Notes under the pieces: model-generated
What the model was told of the DNA's origin: nothing
Databases searched by the model: none
Seen by the model: the letters and a program-made list of their open reading frames with translations, nothing else
In this document: positions 11,186-22,735 of the stretch, piece after piece
Layout: each line of letters starts with the position of its first letter
Numbering within the stretch: the stretch's first letter is position 1
Assembly: GCA_963575745.1 (NCBI GenBank)
Contig: CAUYUJ010021059.1
Span: forward strand, 1,077,015 to 1,141,014
Source: Prorocentrum cordatum
Lineage: Eukaryota; Sar; Dinophyceae; Prorocentrales; Prorocentraceae
DNA: 64,000 nucleotides
Reading direction: 5' to 3'
Made by a program: the position numbers and the translations under genes

Positions 11186-12475
11186 CCCGGGGGGGGGCTC
11201 TCCGTTCCATGTTGATCTCACCCCCCCCAGCCTCCGAAGCTGTTCATTCTTGCCGAGTCCTTTCCAACAGCAAGGCCTGCAGCCTACGCTCGGGCTCCTG
11301 GCGGCGCGCAGATCACTCAGGAGGCAGCTTCTGGGAGGTCTTCGCACGAGCGACGAACTAGGGCGACGATGCCTGATTGCGATGCCGGACCAGCGCAGGT
11401 GAAACCCAACATTTAGCCTTATCAAGCCAGGCGGGAGAGTACAGAAGTGCCCGGAGTTGTGCTCGATGAGGTTTGTTTCCGACAGCGATGCACCAGCGCC
11501 AATGCTGAATTCACCCTTCCAGCAAGGAACTGCATCCTAAGGTCAGAGGGTCCTTAAGATCCTGGCCTCATGAACACTTCGCGCCAGCCGGGCGTGTTTT
11601 CAGCCCAGGCTCGGGCCTCCCGGGGCCCTCACAGGCGGGTCCGGCTCGAGAGTTGCTGCAGAGAGATGGGGTCCCGGGCGCGGGCTGTGATTTTCCACGA
11701 CGTCGCGCCTTCGCCCCGCAACGTCGGATCTCGGTGGTGGCGCAAGGGGGTTCGAAGGAGGGCCAGTCGAGACAACGGCGGCCGTCCCTGGCGTTTTTCG
11801 TTCTATCGGGGGGCCCCCCGGAGGCTTCTCGTCGCCAAGGCTGCGTCCGCCTCGAACGACGGGCCAGGGTGAACCCCAGGAGGGGTCCTGCAACCCTCCT
11901 CGAAAGCAAGCGCAAGTTTTTAATGTTGGTCGACGCGCGAAACGCGGCCCACGGGGTCAGATTTGTGTTTTTGCAGTCGCCATTTTCGGCGCGAACAGTG
12001 GAATGATGGGGCCATGGGGCGCCCCCACATCGCGGGAAGAACTTGCGACTGTTTTCGAGGAGGGATGCGGGGCCGGTTTGGAATGGATTTGGGGCGGGCG
12101 GGGCGCCGCCGTCGTCTCGCTTGGCCCTCCTCCGGGTGAAGGGACGCTCGCCTGCTCCGAAGGCAGGGGGGGGCATCTCTCGGGAGGGGTCCAAGGCCTC
12201 CGAGAGGGCCTCCCCAAGGGCAGGAGCGATTCCAGGACCCCCCCCCTGCGTTTCCTCTGAGGTCCGAAGTAGCGAGACAAGCATCAAAATCGCGAGACTT
12301 CGCAAACCGGAGCCCTAGACCCCACCTTTCAGCTGCATTCTTTCGAGCCAGACCGATCCGTGATGGCCCCGGGGCCCGACGACCCTTGGCGAAAACGCTC
12401 GGTGTGACAAAATTGAATCGCTCGGGTTTTGGAATTCCTAGCCCCCCCCCTCCGCGCCACCCGTAGACAAACATT
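11186..12475. other. GC-rich stretch without a recognised gene
   Basis: No credible gene. The part near 11590-11720 (CCCTCACAGGCGGGTCC, then GCAGAGAGATGGGGTCC) is distantly similar to 23020-23160 (CCCTCACAGGTCGATCC, then GCAGAAAGATGTGGTCC), so it belongs to a dispersed repeat. Confidence 0.45.
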
Positions 12476-13950
12476 AGCTTGGCAAAGGACCCAACCATAT
12501 GCAATTGTGAATAACGCAGTCGTGAGCATCGTCTTCGATAGAGCTCCCTATGGGCACACGAAGCGTGTGAGGGGTGTGCCAAAATGGGCGGGGGGGGATG
12601 AATTTCGAACACCGCCACTGGGGCCTTCCCTGGAGCTCCCCTGTGGCCTGTGGCCACGAAGCGTGTGAGCGGTGTGCCAAGGCGTTCGCTGGAGCTACCG
12701 ATGTGGCCACGAAGCTTGCTAGGGATGAGCCGCAATTGGTGCGGTGGACGCATGCGAGCACTGCCACTGGAGCCTTCGGTGGAGGCTACGAAACGCTCGA
12801 GGGGTGTGCCGAAATCGGTGCGGGGGACGCATGCGAACACTTCCACTGGGGCCTTCCCTGGAGCTCCCTATGGGGCCACGAAACGTGTGAGGGGTGTGCC
12901 GAGATGGGTACAGGGGGGGGGGCATGCGAACACTGCAACTGGGGCCTTCGGTGGAGCTCCCTGTAGTGCCACGAGGCGTGTGAGGGGTGTGCCGCCGACA
13001 TGGGCGCTGGGGACGCATGCAAGCACTGCAATTGGTGCCTTCGGTGGGGCTCCCTATGGGGCCACGAACCCATGCGAGCACTTCCACTGGGGAGGTCCCT
13101 ATGGTGCCACGAAGCGCTCGAGGTGTGTGTGTGTGTGTGTGTGTGTGTGCCGAAATCGGTTGGGGGTACGCATGCGAACGCTGCCTTGGGGCCTTCCCTG
13201 GAGCTCCCATGGTGCCACGAAACGTGTGAGGGGTGTGCAGCAGTGGGGCGGGCGACGCATACGAGCACTGCCATTGGGGCCTTCGGGGCTCCCTTTGGGG
13301 CCACGGAACGTGTGAGGGGTGTGCCGAAATGGGCGCGGGGGACCCATGCGAGCAGTGCCGCCATGTGGGCCTTCGGTGGAGGTGCCTATGGGGCCACGAA
13401 GCGTGTGAGGGGTGTGCGCGGTGGACCCATGCGAAGACTGCTACTGGGGCCTTCGGTGGAGGTGCCCATGGGACAACGAAACGTGTGATGGGCGTGCCCC
13501 AATAGGTTTCGGGGGGCGCATGCGAGCACTGCCATTGGGGCCTTCGGTGGAAATGCCCATGCGGCCACGAAGCGTATGCAATGGGCGCGGGGGGCGCATG
13601 CGAGCACTGCCACTTGTGCCCTCGGTGGGGCCCCTGTTTGGGGCCACGAAGCGTATGAGAGGTCTGCCGAAATCGGTGCGGGGAAAGCATGCGAGCACTG
13701 CCACCACTTGGGCCTTTGGTGGAGGTCCTATGGTGCCACGAAGCGCTCGAGGGGTATGCCGAAATCGGTGCGGGGAAAGCATGCGAACACTGCCTTAGGG
13801 GCTTTCGGTGGAGCTCCCATGGTGCCACGAAACATGTGAGGGGTGTGCCGAAATCGGTGGGGGGAGCGCGTGCGAACACCGCCACTGGGGCATTCGGTGC
13901 AGCCCCCATCAGGGGCCGCGGAACGCTTGAGGGGTGTACCGAAGCATTTT
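12476..13950 (+). repeat. 93-bp satellite, array 1, with intact head
   Basis: Head: AGCTTGGCAAAGGACCCAAC, then CATATGCAATTGTGAATAAC. About 15 units of 92-104 bp follow. Consensus parts: GGAGCTCCCTATGGGGCCAC, GAAACGTGTGAGGGGTGTGC, CGAAATGGG, GGGGACGCATGCGAACACTG, CCACTGGGGCCTTCGGT. A (TG)n interruption lies near 13120-13148. Frames across it repeat the same short peptide and are not genes. Other arrays of this family are at 37490, 41580, 43958, 45290, 45904 and 51130. Confidence 0.92.
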
Positions 13951-13974
13951 GGCCCTGGGCGCACATACATATAC

Positions 13975-14044
13975 GCGCACATGCAAATACGCCTCTCCCC
14001 TGTCTCCCACTCTCTTTCTCTCGCTCTCGCTGTCTTTGTTTCTT

Positions 14045-14097
<53 letters not shown>

Positions 14098-14290
14098 CCT
14101 CTCTTCGCCCGCGCTCGTACATCTTTCACACAAGAGGATCTGCATATCTGTACATATAAGTGAATGTGTATGCACATGTATGTTTACTACTATATACATA
14201 TACAGATTCGCGTATACATCTACATATGTAGACACGTACATGTGTATATACATCTGCATATATAGGGATATATATCTCTGTCCAAATTCC
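13975..14290 (+). repeat. CT and TATACA microsatellites
   Basis: A (CT)n tract at about 14005-14105 is followed by an AT-rich TACATATA-type tract to about 14280. No gene. Confidence 0.9.
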
Positions 14291-14482
14291 CCAATCAGCG
14301 CTTGCTCTGAAGGGGTCTTAGCGGAAATTGAAAGATTTGGCGAAAGGTCCTGGCTGATTTCGGTGGGCGGGAAACCGTGGCTTCCTGGGCTCCCAGTTCC
14401 AAAGTTCGCGGTTGTTGGCTCCGGACCGATTTCTGTGGATTCCCAGGGTTCAAGTTTCTGGTTCCCAGATTCCCGGGTTCCC

Positions 14483-15205
14483 GGTCGATCTCACTGTCGA
14501 TCTCACCACCCATGTCATTCAATCGATCTCACTATCGAGCTCACTAGCGATTGCGCCATCCATGTCACTCCATCGCTCTCACGATCGATATCACTATTGG
14601 ATCTCCCAGTCGATCTCACAGTCGATCTTACTCTCGATCTTACCATCGATCTCACGATCGATCTCACGATCGCTCTCACTATCGGTCTCACTATCGATGC
14701 CACTATCGACGGCACTATCGATCTCACAGTCGATGCCATTATCGATCTCACGATCGATTGCACCATCGATCGCACTACCGAGGTTCGATCTCACTGTCGA
14801 TTTCACTATCGATCTCACTAGCGATCTCACGATCGATCTCACTATAGATCTCACTGTCCATGTCACCCAATCGATTTCACCGTCGATATCACTATAGATC
14901 TCCGTATCGTCATCAGAGTCGATCTCACTATCGACTTCACTACCCATGTCGCTCCATCGGCATCACTATCAATGTCACGATCGAGCACCCTATCAATAGA
15001 ACAATGGAATGCACTATCACACGGTCGATCTCACTATTAATGTTGCTATCGATATCACAATAAATCTCAACATCGAACTCACTGAATTGACCTCACTGCC
15101 AATCTCACCATCGATCAGTATCGATCTCACGAGTGATCTCACTTCCCAGTTCAATCAGATTATCGATATCACTAGCGATCTCACGATCGACCTCACAATC
15201 ACTAG
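14483..15205 (-). repeat. 12-bp satellite, copy 2, inverted
   Basis: About 55 degenerate units of CGATCTCACTAT, the reverse complement of the satellite at 255-605. Some units carry CCATGTCACTC, which recurs roughly every 100 bp or more. It is followed at 15225-15265 by CGGGACAC units, so the order of parts mirrors 205-605. Confidence 0.92.
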
Positions 15206-15267
15206 CATAATGCAGCATAGCATATAGCATAGCACGGGACACCCCCGCGCCACGGGACACGACGTGA

Positions 15268-15353
15268 GGGAGAGAGAGAGAGAGAGGGAGAGAAAGAGAG
15301 AGAGAGAGAGAGCGAGAGAGAGAAACAGAGAAAGAGAGAGAGAGAGAGAGAGA
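15268..15353 (+). repeat. (GA)n microsatellite
   Basis: GAGAGA tract of about 85 bp with occasional A or C interruptions. Confidence 0.95.
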
Positions 15354-15534
15354 TGAGAACACATGATATTTCGACTGGACTACAGCGTATATCGTATATT
15401 CGAACTCGACCAGGGCGGGAGGAAGCCCGATCGAGGCACTTGCGAACAAAAACAGAAACCAACTGATTGGGGCTTTCTCTGGTGTAATTTTTTCAAGCCG
15501 GGGGGGCGGGAGAAACCCTCACCCAACCCCTCCC

Positions 15535-16170
15535 AAAAAACCGGATCCCCGGTATCTGGCGCTGTGGGCCCCCTGGACGTCTTTCGAAGAGGTCCTCCAG
15601 CCTTGCCGCACCTCCCAGGACGCCTTGCCAGGCCTTGCCCAGCAGACCCACAGCGATCAGAGAAGTGGTCGAAGAGGCGCAGGAGAGCCCCAAGACAGCG
15701 CAAGATGGCATCAAGACGGCCCACGAGGCCCCCAATACGGCCCAAGAGGCCCCCAAGAGGCCCTCAAGAAGCCTTCAGGACGGCCCCCAAGAGGCAAACG
15801 TTTTCCCATCCCCTTGGGAAAACGTGCATGTTCAGCATATTCGCTTCTTGTATCGTACCAGCGTTCACGACGGCCGAAGAGGCCTCCGAGATCGCCCCAA
15901 GACACGAGGCCCCCAAAGGCTCCCAAGAGAGACCCATGAGGGCCATAGGAGGTCCCCAGGAGGGCCCAAGATGGCCCCAAGAAGGCCCGTAGAGAGCCCA
16001 AATTTTCAAGAAGGCCACAGCACGGCCCAAGATGGACCCAACACGGCCCAAACGGGTTTCAAAAGGACCCACAAGACGTCCCGGAGAGGCGCCCGGAAGG
16101 CCCCGCCCCCAAGAGGATCTCCAAAAGGGAGCCTCTGCAACAAAAACCTGCGGCAGACGGGGGATAATTC
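15535..16170 (+). repeat. Dispersed 'CCCAAGAGGCCC' module, copy 1
   Basis: Begins ACCGGATCCCCGGTATCTGG and continues with many CCCAAGAGGCC / CCCAAGATGGCC units around a non-repetitive middle (about 15800-15880). It ends near GGAGCCTCTGCAACAAAAAC. The same order of parts is seen at 39812-40500, and a third, more distant copy at 58565-59090. Open frames are translations of the repeat. Confidence 0.75.
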
Positions 16171-16599
16171 GTAGCGACAGGCGAGAGCGAGGATGAATGA
16201 AAGGAACGATGTGGAACGATAAGGCGTTGTTTTCCATTGCCTTGCGTTGCGCGACCGGGCAACTTTCACCACGAGCGAGCCCGTGTGGTGGCCACGCGAA
16301 GGACCCCGGCGCGGGCGCTCGGAATGAACGCGGCCAGTGGTCAGGAATCGGCTGGTGGTGAATGCGCGATCGTTCACGGCTGAACGATCTAAACGGTGTC
16401 AAAAATCGACGCGCAAGCCGTTACGACACCTGCCAGCGTAGGATCCAACGAAGAAGGCGCGCGATTTGGGTTCAATGTTGTTTCGGAGCCTCCAGGTGGC
16501 GGTCTCGTCGCCACGTCATCGGGCCGGCCTCGAAATTCGAATCAAAACTCCCCCCGAGAGAAATTTTGGTGGTGCACGAGATGTAAATCGAGGGCGAGA

Positions 16600-16750
16600 G
16601 CAATCAAGAACGCGTAAGGTGACTTGAAAGGAAACGGCCAAATTTCAAAGGCCTACGATGACGACGCCAAGTGCCAACGTATGCGAAGCTTGAAGGACGA
16701 GGGTGCGTGGCGCGAAGCGCCAACGCAGTCTTGTGTGTGTATATATATAC
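16600..16750 (+). repeat. Dispersed repeat ending GGCGCGAAGCGCCAACGCA, copy 1
   Basis: The stretch AGGGTGCGTGGCGCGAAGCG with CCAACGCAGTCTTGTGTGTG matches 59725-59780 closely (AAGGTGCGTGGCGCGAAGCG, CCAACGCATTCTTGTGTGTG). Both copies run into a TATATA tract. GGCGCGAAGCGCC is a near palindrome. Confidence 0.8.
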
Positions 16751-16759
16751 ACAAATATT

Positions 16760-17215
16760 GGCCTTCGCGGGGGCCTCCATGAAGCAGTCTTGGGGCATCT
16801 TGGAGGCGTTTTGGGGGCTCTGGGGAGCTACTTTGAACTCTTGGGGGCCTCTTGTGGGCCTCGTAGGGGCCTCGGGGGGGCCTCTTGGGGCTTCTTGGGG
16901 GCCTCTTGGCGCCTCCTTGGCGCCTCTTGGGGCGGAAGGCTCAGATTGTCGATTCGTGTTCCCCCTCTTGGGCCCATCTTGGGCCGTCTTGGGGCCCTCT
17001 TGGGCCGTCTTGGGCGCCTCTTGGACCGTCTTAGTGCCCTCTTGGGGGGCCTCTGCGGTCGTCTTGTGGCGGTCCTGGGGGCCTCGTGGAACGTCTTGGA
17101 GCGTCGGATATTAGGTGTATGGAGGCGATCTTTCCGCGACTCGGAGCTTGGGCAGTCTTGAGGGCCTCTTGAGGCCCTCTTGGCCCGTCTTGGGCCCCTC
17201 TGGGGCCACAAAAAG
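16760..17215 (-). repeat. 'CTTGGGGGCCTC' low-complexity repeats
   Basis: Runs of TTGGGGGCCTC / TTGGGCCGTC units, the reverse-complement type of the CCCAAGAGGCC units in the module at 15535. No gene. Confidence 0.8.
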
Positions 17216-17224
17216 TCATATGCG

Positions 17225-17845
17225 GGCGAGCATTGTGCACTGTGTGTGTGGGCGTGTACCCGCAATCACTCTGCACCTGCTTGTTTCTGACGAGGATGGC
17301 AAGCATGCGCACAGCAGCCAGTATGCCGCCCCCCCTCCGTCCCTGGCAAAGTGAAGCGCAGTTTTTGTTGAGCTGAGCGGTGGGCCCGCACACAGCAGGC
17401 ACCGTGCCGGCCCCCCGCCGCCCCTGCCCAAAACTAATGCAGAATGCTCGCGGAGCGCCCATCGCACGACTCAGGCTTTGGTGCAAGGTGCACTCGGGCT
17501 GTTGCTGTTCAAGGGATGGTTGCATGGTTGGGGTGGGTCAGGCACTGCACATCTCAGGCAATATGCCGACACCCCCGCCGTCCCTGAAAACAACCATGCG
17601 AAGTGAATGCGGGGCGTCAGCGCATGACCCAGATTGTGGTGCAAAGTGCATTTAGCATTGCTTTTTGCAAGGGGTGTCGGGGGGGGGGGTGGCATTGTAC
17701 ACAGCAGGCATTATGCGGGCACCCCGACGTCCTTGTCGAAAACCAATGCAAAGTGATTGCGGGGCGTCCGCGCATGATCCAGATTTTGGTGCAAAGTGCA
17801 TTTTGCATTGCTTTTTGAAAGGGGTGGCAGGGGGGTGTTGACATG
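17225..17845 (+). repeat. Tandem units of about 150 bp, four copies
   Basis: Units share GGTGCAAAGTGCATTT, GCATTGCTTTTTG, AAAACCAATGCAAAGTG and GCGGGGCGTC. The last two units are the most alike; the first is shortened. Confidence 0.8.
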
Positions 17846-18009
17846 GTTCCGCGTTTGTCGCCGGTCGGTTCGGTGAGGGGGTGCACGTTAATAGGGAACA
17901 GTGATAAATCCCTCGAAGGGAAAGAGGGGAGTGGAAGAGGAAACGCTTTCGACCAATTGCGCCCAGAGAACTGGTGGGATTCCTGCCTCTTCCTTTATTC
18001 TCCCGACCC

Positions 18010-18310
18010 GTCCTGCTCCACTCTTCTCCTCCTCCTCCTCCTCCTCCTCCTCCTCCTCCTCCTCCTTCTCTTCTACTACTCTTCCTCATTACCTATGTTA
18101 CCTACCCCCTCGCCTTTCCGCCTCCTCTTCCTCCTCCCTCATATCCTCCCTCATCTCCTCCCTCCTCTCCTCCTTCTCCTCCTCCTCCTTCTCCTCCTTC
18201 TCCTCACCTCCCCCTCTTCCTCTTCAACCCCCCTCAAGCCCTTTCCCCCCGTTCTTCCTCTCCCCCCCTCCTCCCTCCCCCCCCCTCCCTGCAGCTCCTC
18301 CTCCCGCCGC
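18010..18310 (+). repeat. (CTC)n / pyrimidine-rich tract
   Basis: CTC trinucleotide runs and mixed C/T sequence. Proline- and serine-rich frames here are translations of the tract. Confidence 0.9.
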
Positions 18311-18499
18311 CTCCCTCCTCGCACACACAGGTCGCGGTGCCCGGCGACGCATCGTGGCCGACGGCGCGGTGCCTCGCGAGCATCGACAGGGTAGACATGA
18401 GGCTGCACCTGGCCGCGCGTCGCGCGCTCCTCGCAGCAGACCGGCCGCAATGCCAGACCGCCAACGCACTGGAACAAGCAGGGCGGCGTTTTGTTCGCT

Positions 18500-18690
18500 G
18501 CTTCGGCCTCCGAGGGGCCCTCGCCGGGCCCTGGGGCCGTCAAAACCGGCTCTGGAGGAAAAGCCGGCCCTACCATCGGGGGCCGCGTCTGGAGCAAGTC
18601 AAGACATCGGATCCGGGGGATCGGGGCCAGGGCATGCGTTCCTTACCTCCACGGGAAGGGAGCCCAAACGGCCTCGGCGCCCCTTGATGG
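18500..18690 (+). repeat. Dispersed family X (GGGCCCTCGCCGGGCC), copy
   Basis: Contains GGGGCCCTCGCCGGGCCCTG followed by a CCGTCAAAACC motif. Related sequences are at 23325-23400, 24430-24545, 25380-25550 (inverted), 25785-25980 and, more distantly, in POP intron 43287-43652. I see no coding sequence. Confidence 0.6.
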
Positions 18691-19018
18691 ATCAGGGTGC
18701 ACGGATTCTGGCGCGTTGGTCAGCGACGGGTCTTGGCTCCATATACGAAATCGGCGCGCTCCGTCGCCAAATCAGGCGGCACTGGCGCCATGTCTCAGGC
18801 GGTGCCTTCCCCGATCCGTGGATCCGGAGGCCACGCGCTAGATCCCCAGATCCCTAATCCGTGTTGGCCCGATCCACCAGGGGGAGGTCGTCGGCTTCGG
18901 CGCACCTGCCTTCAGGCCTCTCTCAGCTTGGGTCCGAGTGGAAGAGGGTCAGAGAGTCGTGCCACATCGCTGACTCGTCGGCGATGCGGCTCGATGCGGA
19001 GCCCGATCTCCTCGCCTA

Positions 19019-19115
19019 CGGCGGAGTTGTACAGTCGGACCGAGGTACAAGATTGAGGCCGGTTCGGGGAGGGTACCCTGGTGTTCTCGGTGATTACTGG
19101 ATGTTCTTATACACG
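19019..19115 (+). repeat. About 97-bp dispersed direct repeat, copy 1
   Basis: CAGTCGGACCGAGGTACAAG, ATTGAGGCCGGTTCGGGGAG, GGTACCCTGGTGTTCTCGGT, then CTGGATGTTCTT. A similar copy (about three quarters identical by eye) is at 23829-23925. Confidence 0.8.
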
Positions 19116-19179
19116 AAAGAGCGTGTTCTACCGCCGCTGGCGGAAAACCGGGGAGGGTCATTGGGTGCTCCCAACCCCT

Positions 19180-20600
19180 CCCCCCCCTCGAAAGCAGGGG
19201 GGGGGCTGGTTCGGACCCCTCCCCCCCCCAGTCCATCATGAAAAGGCGGGGGGTCACTACCGGTTCGACCTCCCCCCCCCTTCTCGAAAACCGGGGGGGG
19301 GGGGGTCACTACCGGTTTGAACCCCCCCCCCCCCCACCCCTCGCAAACTGGGGGGGTTACTACCGGTTCGAACCCCCCCCCCTCCCCTCGCCGCCAGCAA
19401 ACGATTCCCGCTCCTCGGGACAGTTGGACAATGGTGGGGATGCTGGGACAGTGGTGGGAACAGTGGTGGTGGGGACAGTGGCGCGGGGACAGTGAGACAG
19501 TGGTGCGGACAGTGGTGGGGACGGTGGTGGTGGGGACAGTGGTGAGGGGACAGCGGGACAGTGGTGGGGACAGCGGGACAGTGGTGGGGACGGTGGTGGT
19601 GGGGACAGTGGTGTGGGACATTGGGAATGTGGTGGAAACAGTGGGACAGTGGAGGGTACAGTGGTGGTGGGGACAGTGGTGAGGGCGGTGGCGAGGACGG
19701 CGGTGAGATAACGGGACAGAGGTGCAGTGGGGACAGTGGTGGGGACAGCGAGGACAGTGGTGGGAACAGTGGGACAGCTCAGTGGGACAGCGGCGGGGAC
19801 AGTGGGACAGTGGGACAGTGGTTGGGGCCGTGGAGAAAGTGGGGAGAGTGGAACCATGGTGGGAACAGTGGTAGGGACAGTGGGGACAGTGCGACAGTGG
19901 TGGGGGCACTGGTGGGGACAGTGGGGACGGAGGTGGGAACAGTGGGGACAGTGGCGGTGCGGACAGTGGTGCTGGGGACAGCAGTGGGGGATGTGGTGCG
20001 GACGGTGGTAGGGACCCGGGAGTCGTTTGCTGGCGGTGAGCGTGGGGGGCGGGGGAGGGGTTCGAACTGGGAGTGACCCCCCTCCGGTTTGCGACGGGGG
20101 GGGGGGCGGTTCGAGCCGGTAGTGACTCCCCCCGGTTTTCGAGGGGGGGGGAGGTCTCGAGCGGGTAGTGACCCCTCCCGGTTTTCGAGGGAGGGGGGGG
20201 GTTTGGGGGGGGGTTCGAACCGGTAGTGACCTCCCCAGGTTTTCGAGGGGAGGGGGGTCTCGAGCCGGTAGTGACTCCCCCCGGTTTTCGATGGGGGGGG
20301 GGTTCGAACCCGTAGTGACCCTCCCCCAGTTTTCGAGGGGGGGGGGGGGGGAGGGGTTCGAACTGGTAGTGACCCCCCCTCTGGTTTTCTAGGTGGGGGG
20401 GGGTTCGAACCGGTAGTGACTTCCTCTGTTTTCGGGAGGGGGTGGGGGGGTGGGGGGTAGGGGAAGGGGGGGTTTTGCCGGGGGGAAGGGGGGGGGTCCA
20501 GCAGGGGGGAGGGGGGATTTTCGGAGGGACGGGGGGGGACACCCGGGTTCCGGAGGAAGAGGGGGGGAATTTTCCAAAGTAACGCGGGGCTGGATCACGC
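19180..20600. repeat. Foldback of C/G-run repeats around a GGGACAGTGG minisatellite
   Basis: The left part (19180-19400) has units of TCACTACCGGTTCGAA plus C runs. The right part (20060-20440) has the reverse complement, GGTTCGAACCGGTAGTGACC plus G runs. Just inside, GCCAGCAAACGATTCCCG (about 19394) is mirrored by CGGGAGTCGTTTGCTGGC (about 20020). The centre (19425-20010) is a minisatellite of GGGACAGTGGTGG units. The long proline-rich minus frame is an artefact. Confidence 0.85.
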
Positions 20601-20699
20601 TCTCTTATACATAGGGAGGGTACCCTTGGATGCGCTGTTTGTTTTTGCCGACGGCGGGTCTCATGTTCTTGCGGGATGTGTTTCTGGCCTAGGTCCGAC

Positions 20700-20780
20700 T
20701 GTATCCCTGACGATGCCGATGCATCGCCGATGCATTGGCAATGCGGTGCGGTCCTCTGGCCCCCCAGCTGCTCGGGCCCC
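20700..20780 (+). repeat. GATGCATCGCCGATGCAT dispersed motif, copy 1
   Basis: GATGCCGATGCATCGCCGAT, then GCATTGGCAATGCGGTGCGG and TCCTCTGGCCCC resembles the right half of the hairpin at 24550-24690. Confidence 0.6.
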
Positions 20781-20974
20781 ATTCGGGAGGCCCTTTACCT
20801 GCCCAGAGGTCGTCGGCACCGTGTTTTTTTTCCAGTTGGGGCGCCCGAGGGGCACCAGCACCCCCGCCGTGTGGCCCTGTCGGCGGCGCCGCTCTTCTCG
20901 TCTGGCGATCTAAGCCGTCGTCCTCGTCATCCTCGTCCTTGGCCACCTCGGTTTCCTTGTCGTCGCCTCGGTCT

Positions 20975-21032
<58 letters not shown>

Positions 21033-21045
21033 CGTCGACGTCTTC
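20975..21045 (+). repeat. (CGT)n microsatellite
   Basis: About 20 GTC/CGT repeats followed by GACGTC variants. Long serine or aspartate runs in the frames come from it. Confidence 0.95.
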
Positions 21046-21349
21046 ATCATCATGTTCACCTTCATCGGCGTCGTCGGTATTCGTGTCGCCGTCGTCTTCG
21101 TATCCTCTCGTCGTCGACGCTGCCGTCGGGGTCGTCGCCATCGTCGTCGCACTCCCCCGTCGTCTTCTCAGAGGTTCGATCTGAGCCCCTGTTGTCGCTA
21201 CCGGGCCATACAGACGCTGGCAGCCAGCGCCCACAGGAGCGAAAGCATCGATGCCTCTCCAGCGGTGCTCACCCTGCTGCTCCCCCCTCCCCTGCCCGCC
21301 TTCTCCCGTCGACCCTGGGCGTAACGGGTGCTCTTTGTCGCCCTTTTCG

Positions 21350-21452
21350 GGAGGAGGAGGAGGAGGAGGAGGAGGAGGAGGAGGAGGCGGAGGCGGAGGA
21401 GGAGGAGGAGGAGGAGGCGGAGGAGGAGGAGGAGGAGGAGGAGGGCATCTCC
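21350..21452 (+). repeat. (GGA)n microsatellite
   Basis: More than 30 GGA triplets with a few GGC. The polyglycine, polyarginine and polyglutamate frames here are not genes. Confidence 0.95.
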
Positions 21453-21681
21453 CCCCCCCGCCCGTCGCGCGCAGAGAAAACCATACGGATGCTCTGGCCC
21501 TGCTCAGGCCCAGATTGTGGCCCAGGAGCCGTGCAGACGCCTCCCTGGCCAATCCAGGAGGGCGTGTGTGCCGATCCTGCCCCCAGGGGTTGGCCTGGCC
21601 AGGCTCGCTGTGTGTGGGTCTGTGTGTGTGTGTGTGCACAGCTCTCTTTATGATGCTCTTTGTGTCACAGCGCTCCCCCTC

Positions 21682-22735
21682 GCAGACCCCGAGGCTGCAC
21701 GGCAGGAGCCGGGTGCTCACCCTCGTCGACTATGCGGTCGGCCCTGTCGACGACGCGGAGGAGGAGTGGCTGCGGCTGGGGGCGCAGGCGTGGGCCCTGC
21801 GGCAGTGCGGCCAGTTCGCGTGGGACGAGCTGCGCGTGCGCAGGCTCGTGGGCGGAAAACGTATCCGCACCCACGGCCTCGCAGGGTGGGGCCCCTGGGC
21901 CGCGACGCCGTGGATGTCTTTTCGCGGGTGCCCCGCGCGGGGCGCATCCGTCCGTGCGACCGCGTGTCCACGGGATCGCGCCCTGGAATCCAGACCGCGA
22001 GGGCGTGGACACGGATCCCCAGACCTCCAGAGTCTTGGTCCGCTCCAGCACGGAGCCCCTGGATCTCTTCTCCCCAGGACCCCGGGCTGGCTTCCCGCCG
22101 CGCCTCGTTTTCTGGCCGTCCCGGGCCCAGCGAGGGCCCCCAGAGGCCGAGAATTGCGAAACATATCCGCCTCGTTCATGTTCAACGCGTTGGTCACGCA
22201 GTGGCGAGGCGTCCTGGCGTGCTTATAGGCCTACCAAGCAATGTTCTCATAAACTGTCGTGGTTTCCACGACATGTTATTTAAACAGTTCTGGCTGGAAC
22301 GGTCTTGTTCTAGTACATCCGGATTCTGCTCCAGGAAGTTTGTCTTTGTTCTCAGAGCCTGCTGGGGCTCTAAGAACATGTCGCGGCAGGCCTGTAGGAC
22401 TGCGGGACGGCCGATCCCTGCTCCAGCTGGAAGTCTGGGGATGGGCTCGCCGCGCGTGCGGAGGCTGGGCCTCGCCGAGGGCGGCTGCCAGGAGCGGGCC
22501 CTGGGCGACGAGGACTTCCAGCGGGCCGAGCGGGCGGTGCGCGAGGCGCTGCTGGCCCACCGCTCGGGTGGGCTCGCCGCCGCGCCGTGCGCGCGGGCGC
22601 CCGGCGAGCGGCCCGCGGCCGCAGGCGCGCGAGAAGCGGAGGCTCCCAGGAGGGGAAGGGCCGTGGGATTCGAGGCTTCAGGCGAGCAGGTCCTCTCCAC
22701 GGGAGGAACACGTAGGAACCGTAAAAACATAGTCT
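21682..22735 (+). other. GC-rich segment, possible coding exons, not recognised
   Basis: After a pyrimidine-rich stretch ending CTCGCAG (21675-21681) one frame reads VDDAEEEWLRLGAQAWALRQ, and near 22505 another reads ALGDEDFQRAERAVREALLA. Both look more protein-like than their surroundings and could be exons of one + strand gene. No family is recognised. Against this, 21860-22030 is a dispersed repeat (inverted copy at 56160-56315), which weakens the gene reading. Confidence 0.2.
21860..22030 (-). repeat. About 150-bp dispersed repeat, inverted partner of 56160-56315
   Basis: Contains GGGATCGCGCCCTGGAATCC then AGACCGCGAGGGCGTGGACA. The reverse complement is matched at 56190-56220 (CCCTCGCGGTCTGGATTCTG, GGGCGCGATCCCG). 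The similarity extends across the CCGCGTGTCC/CGGATACGCGG region. Confidence 0.7.

Noticed and set aside
12719-14122. 467-codon minus-strand frame over the 93-bp satellite
   Set aside because: It repeats the same short peptide with each unit and ends in the CT microsatellite.
16703-17161. 152-codon frame rich in Gly, Leu and Trp
   Set aside because: It is a translation of TTGGGGGCCTC repeats.
19094-20782. 562-codon proline-rich minus-strand protein
   Set aside because: It is the translation of C runs and GGGACAGTGG minisatellite units.
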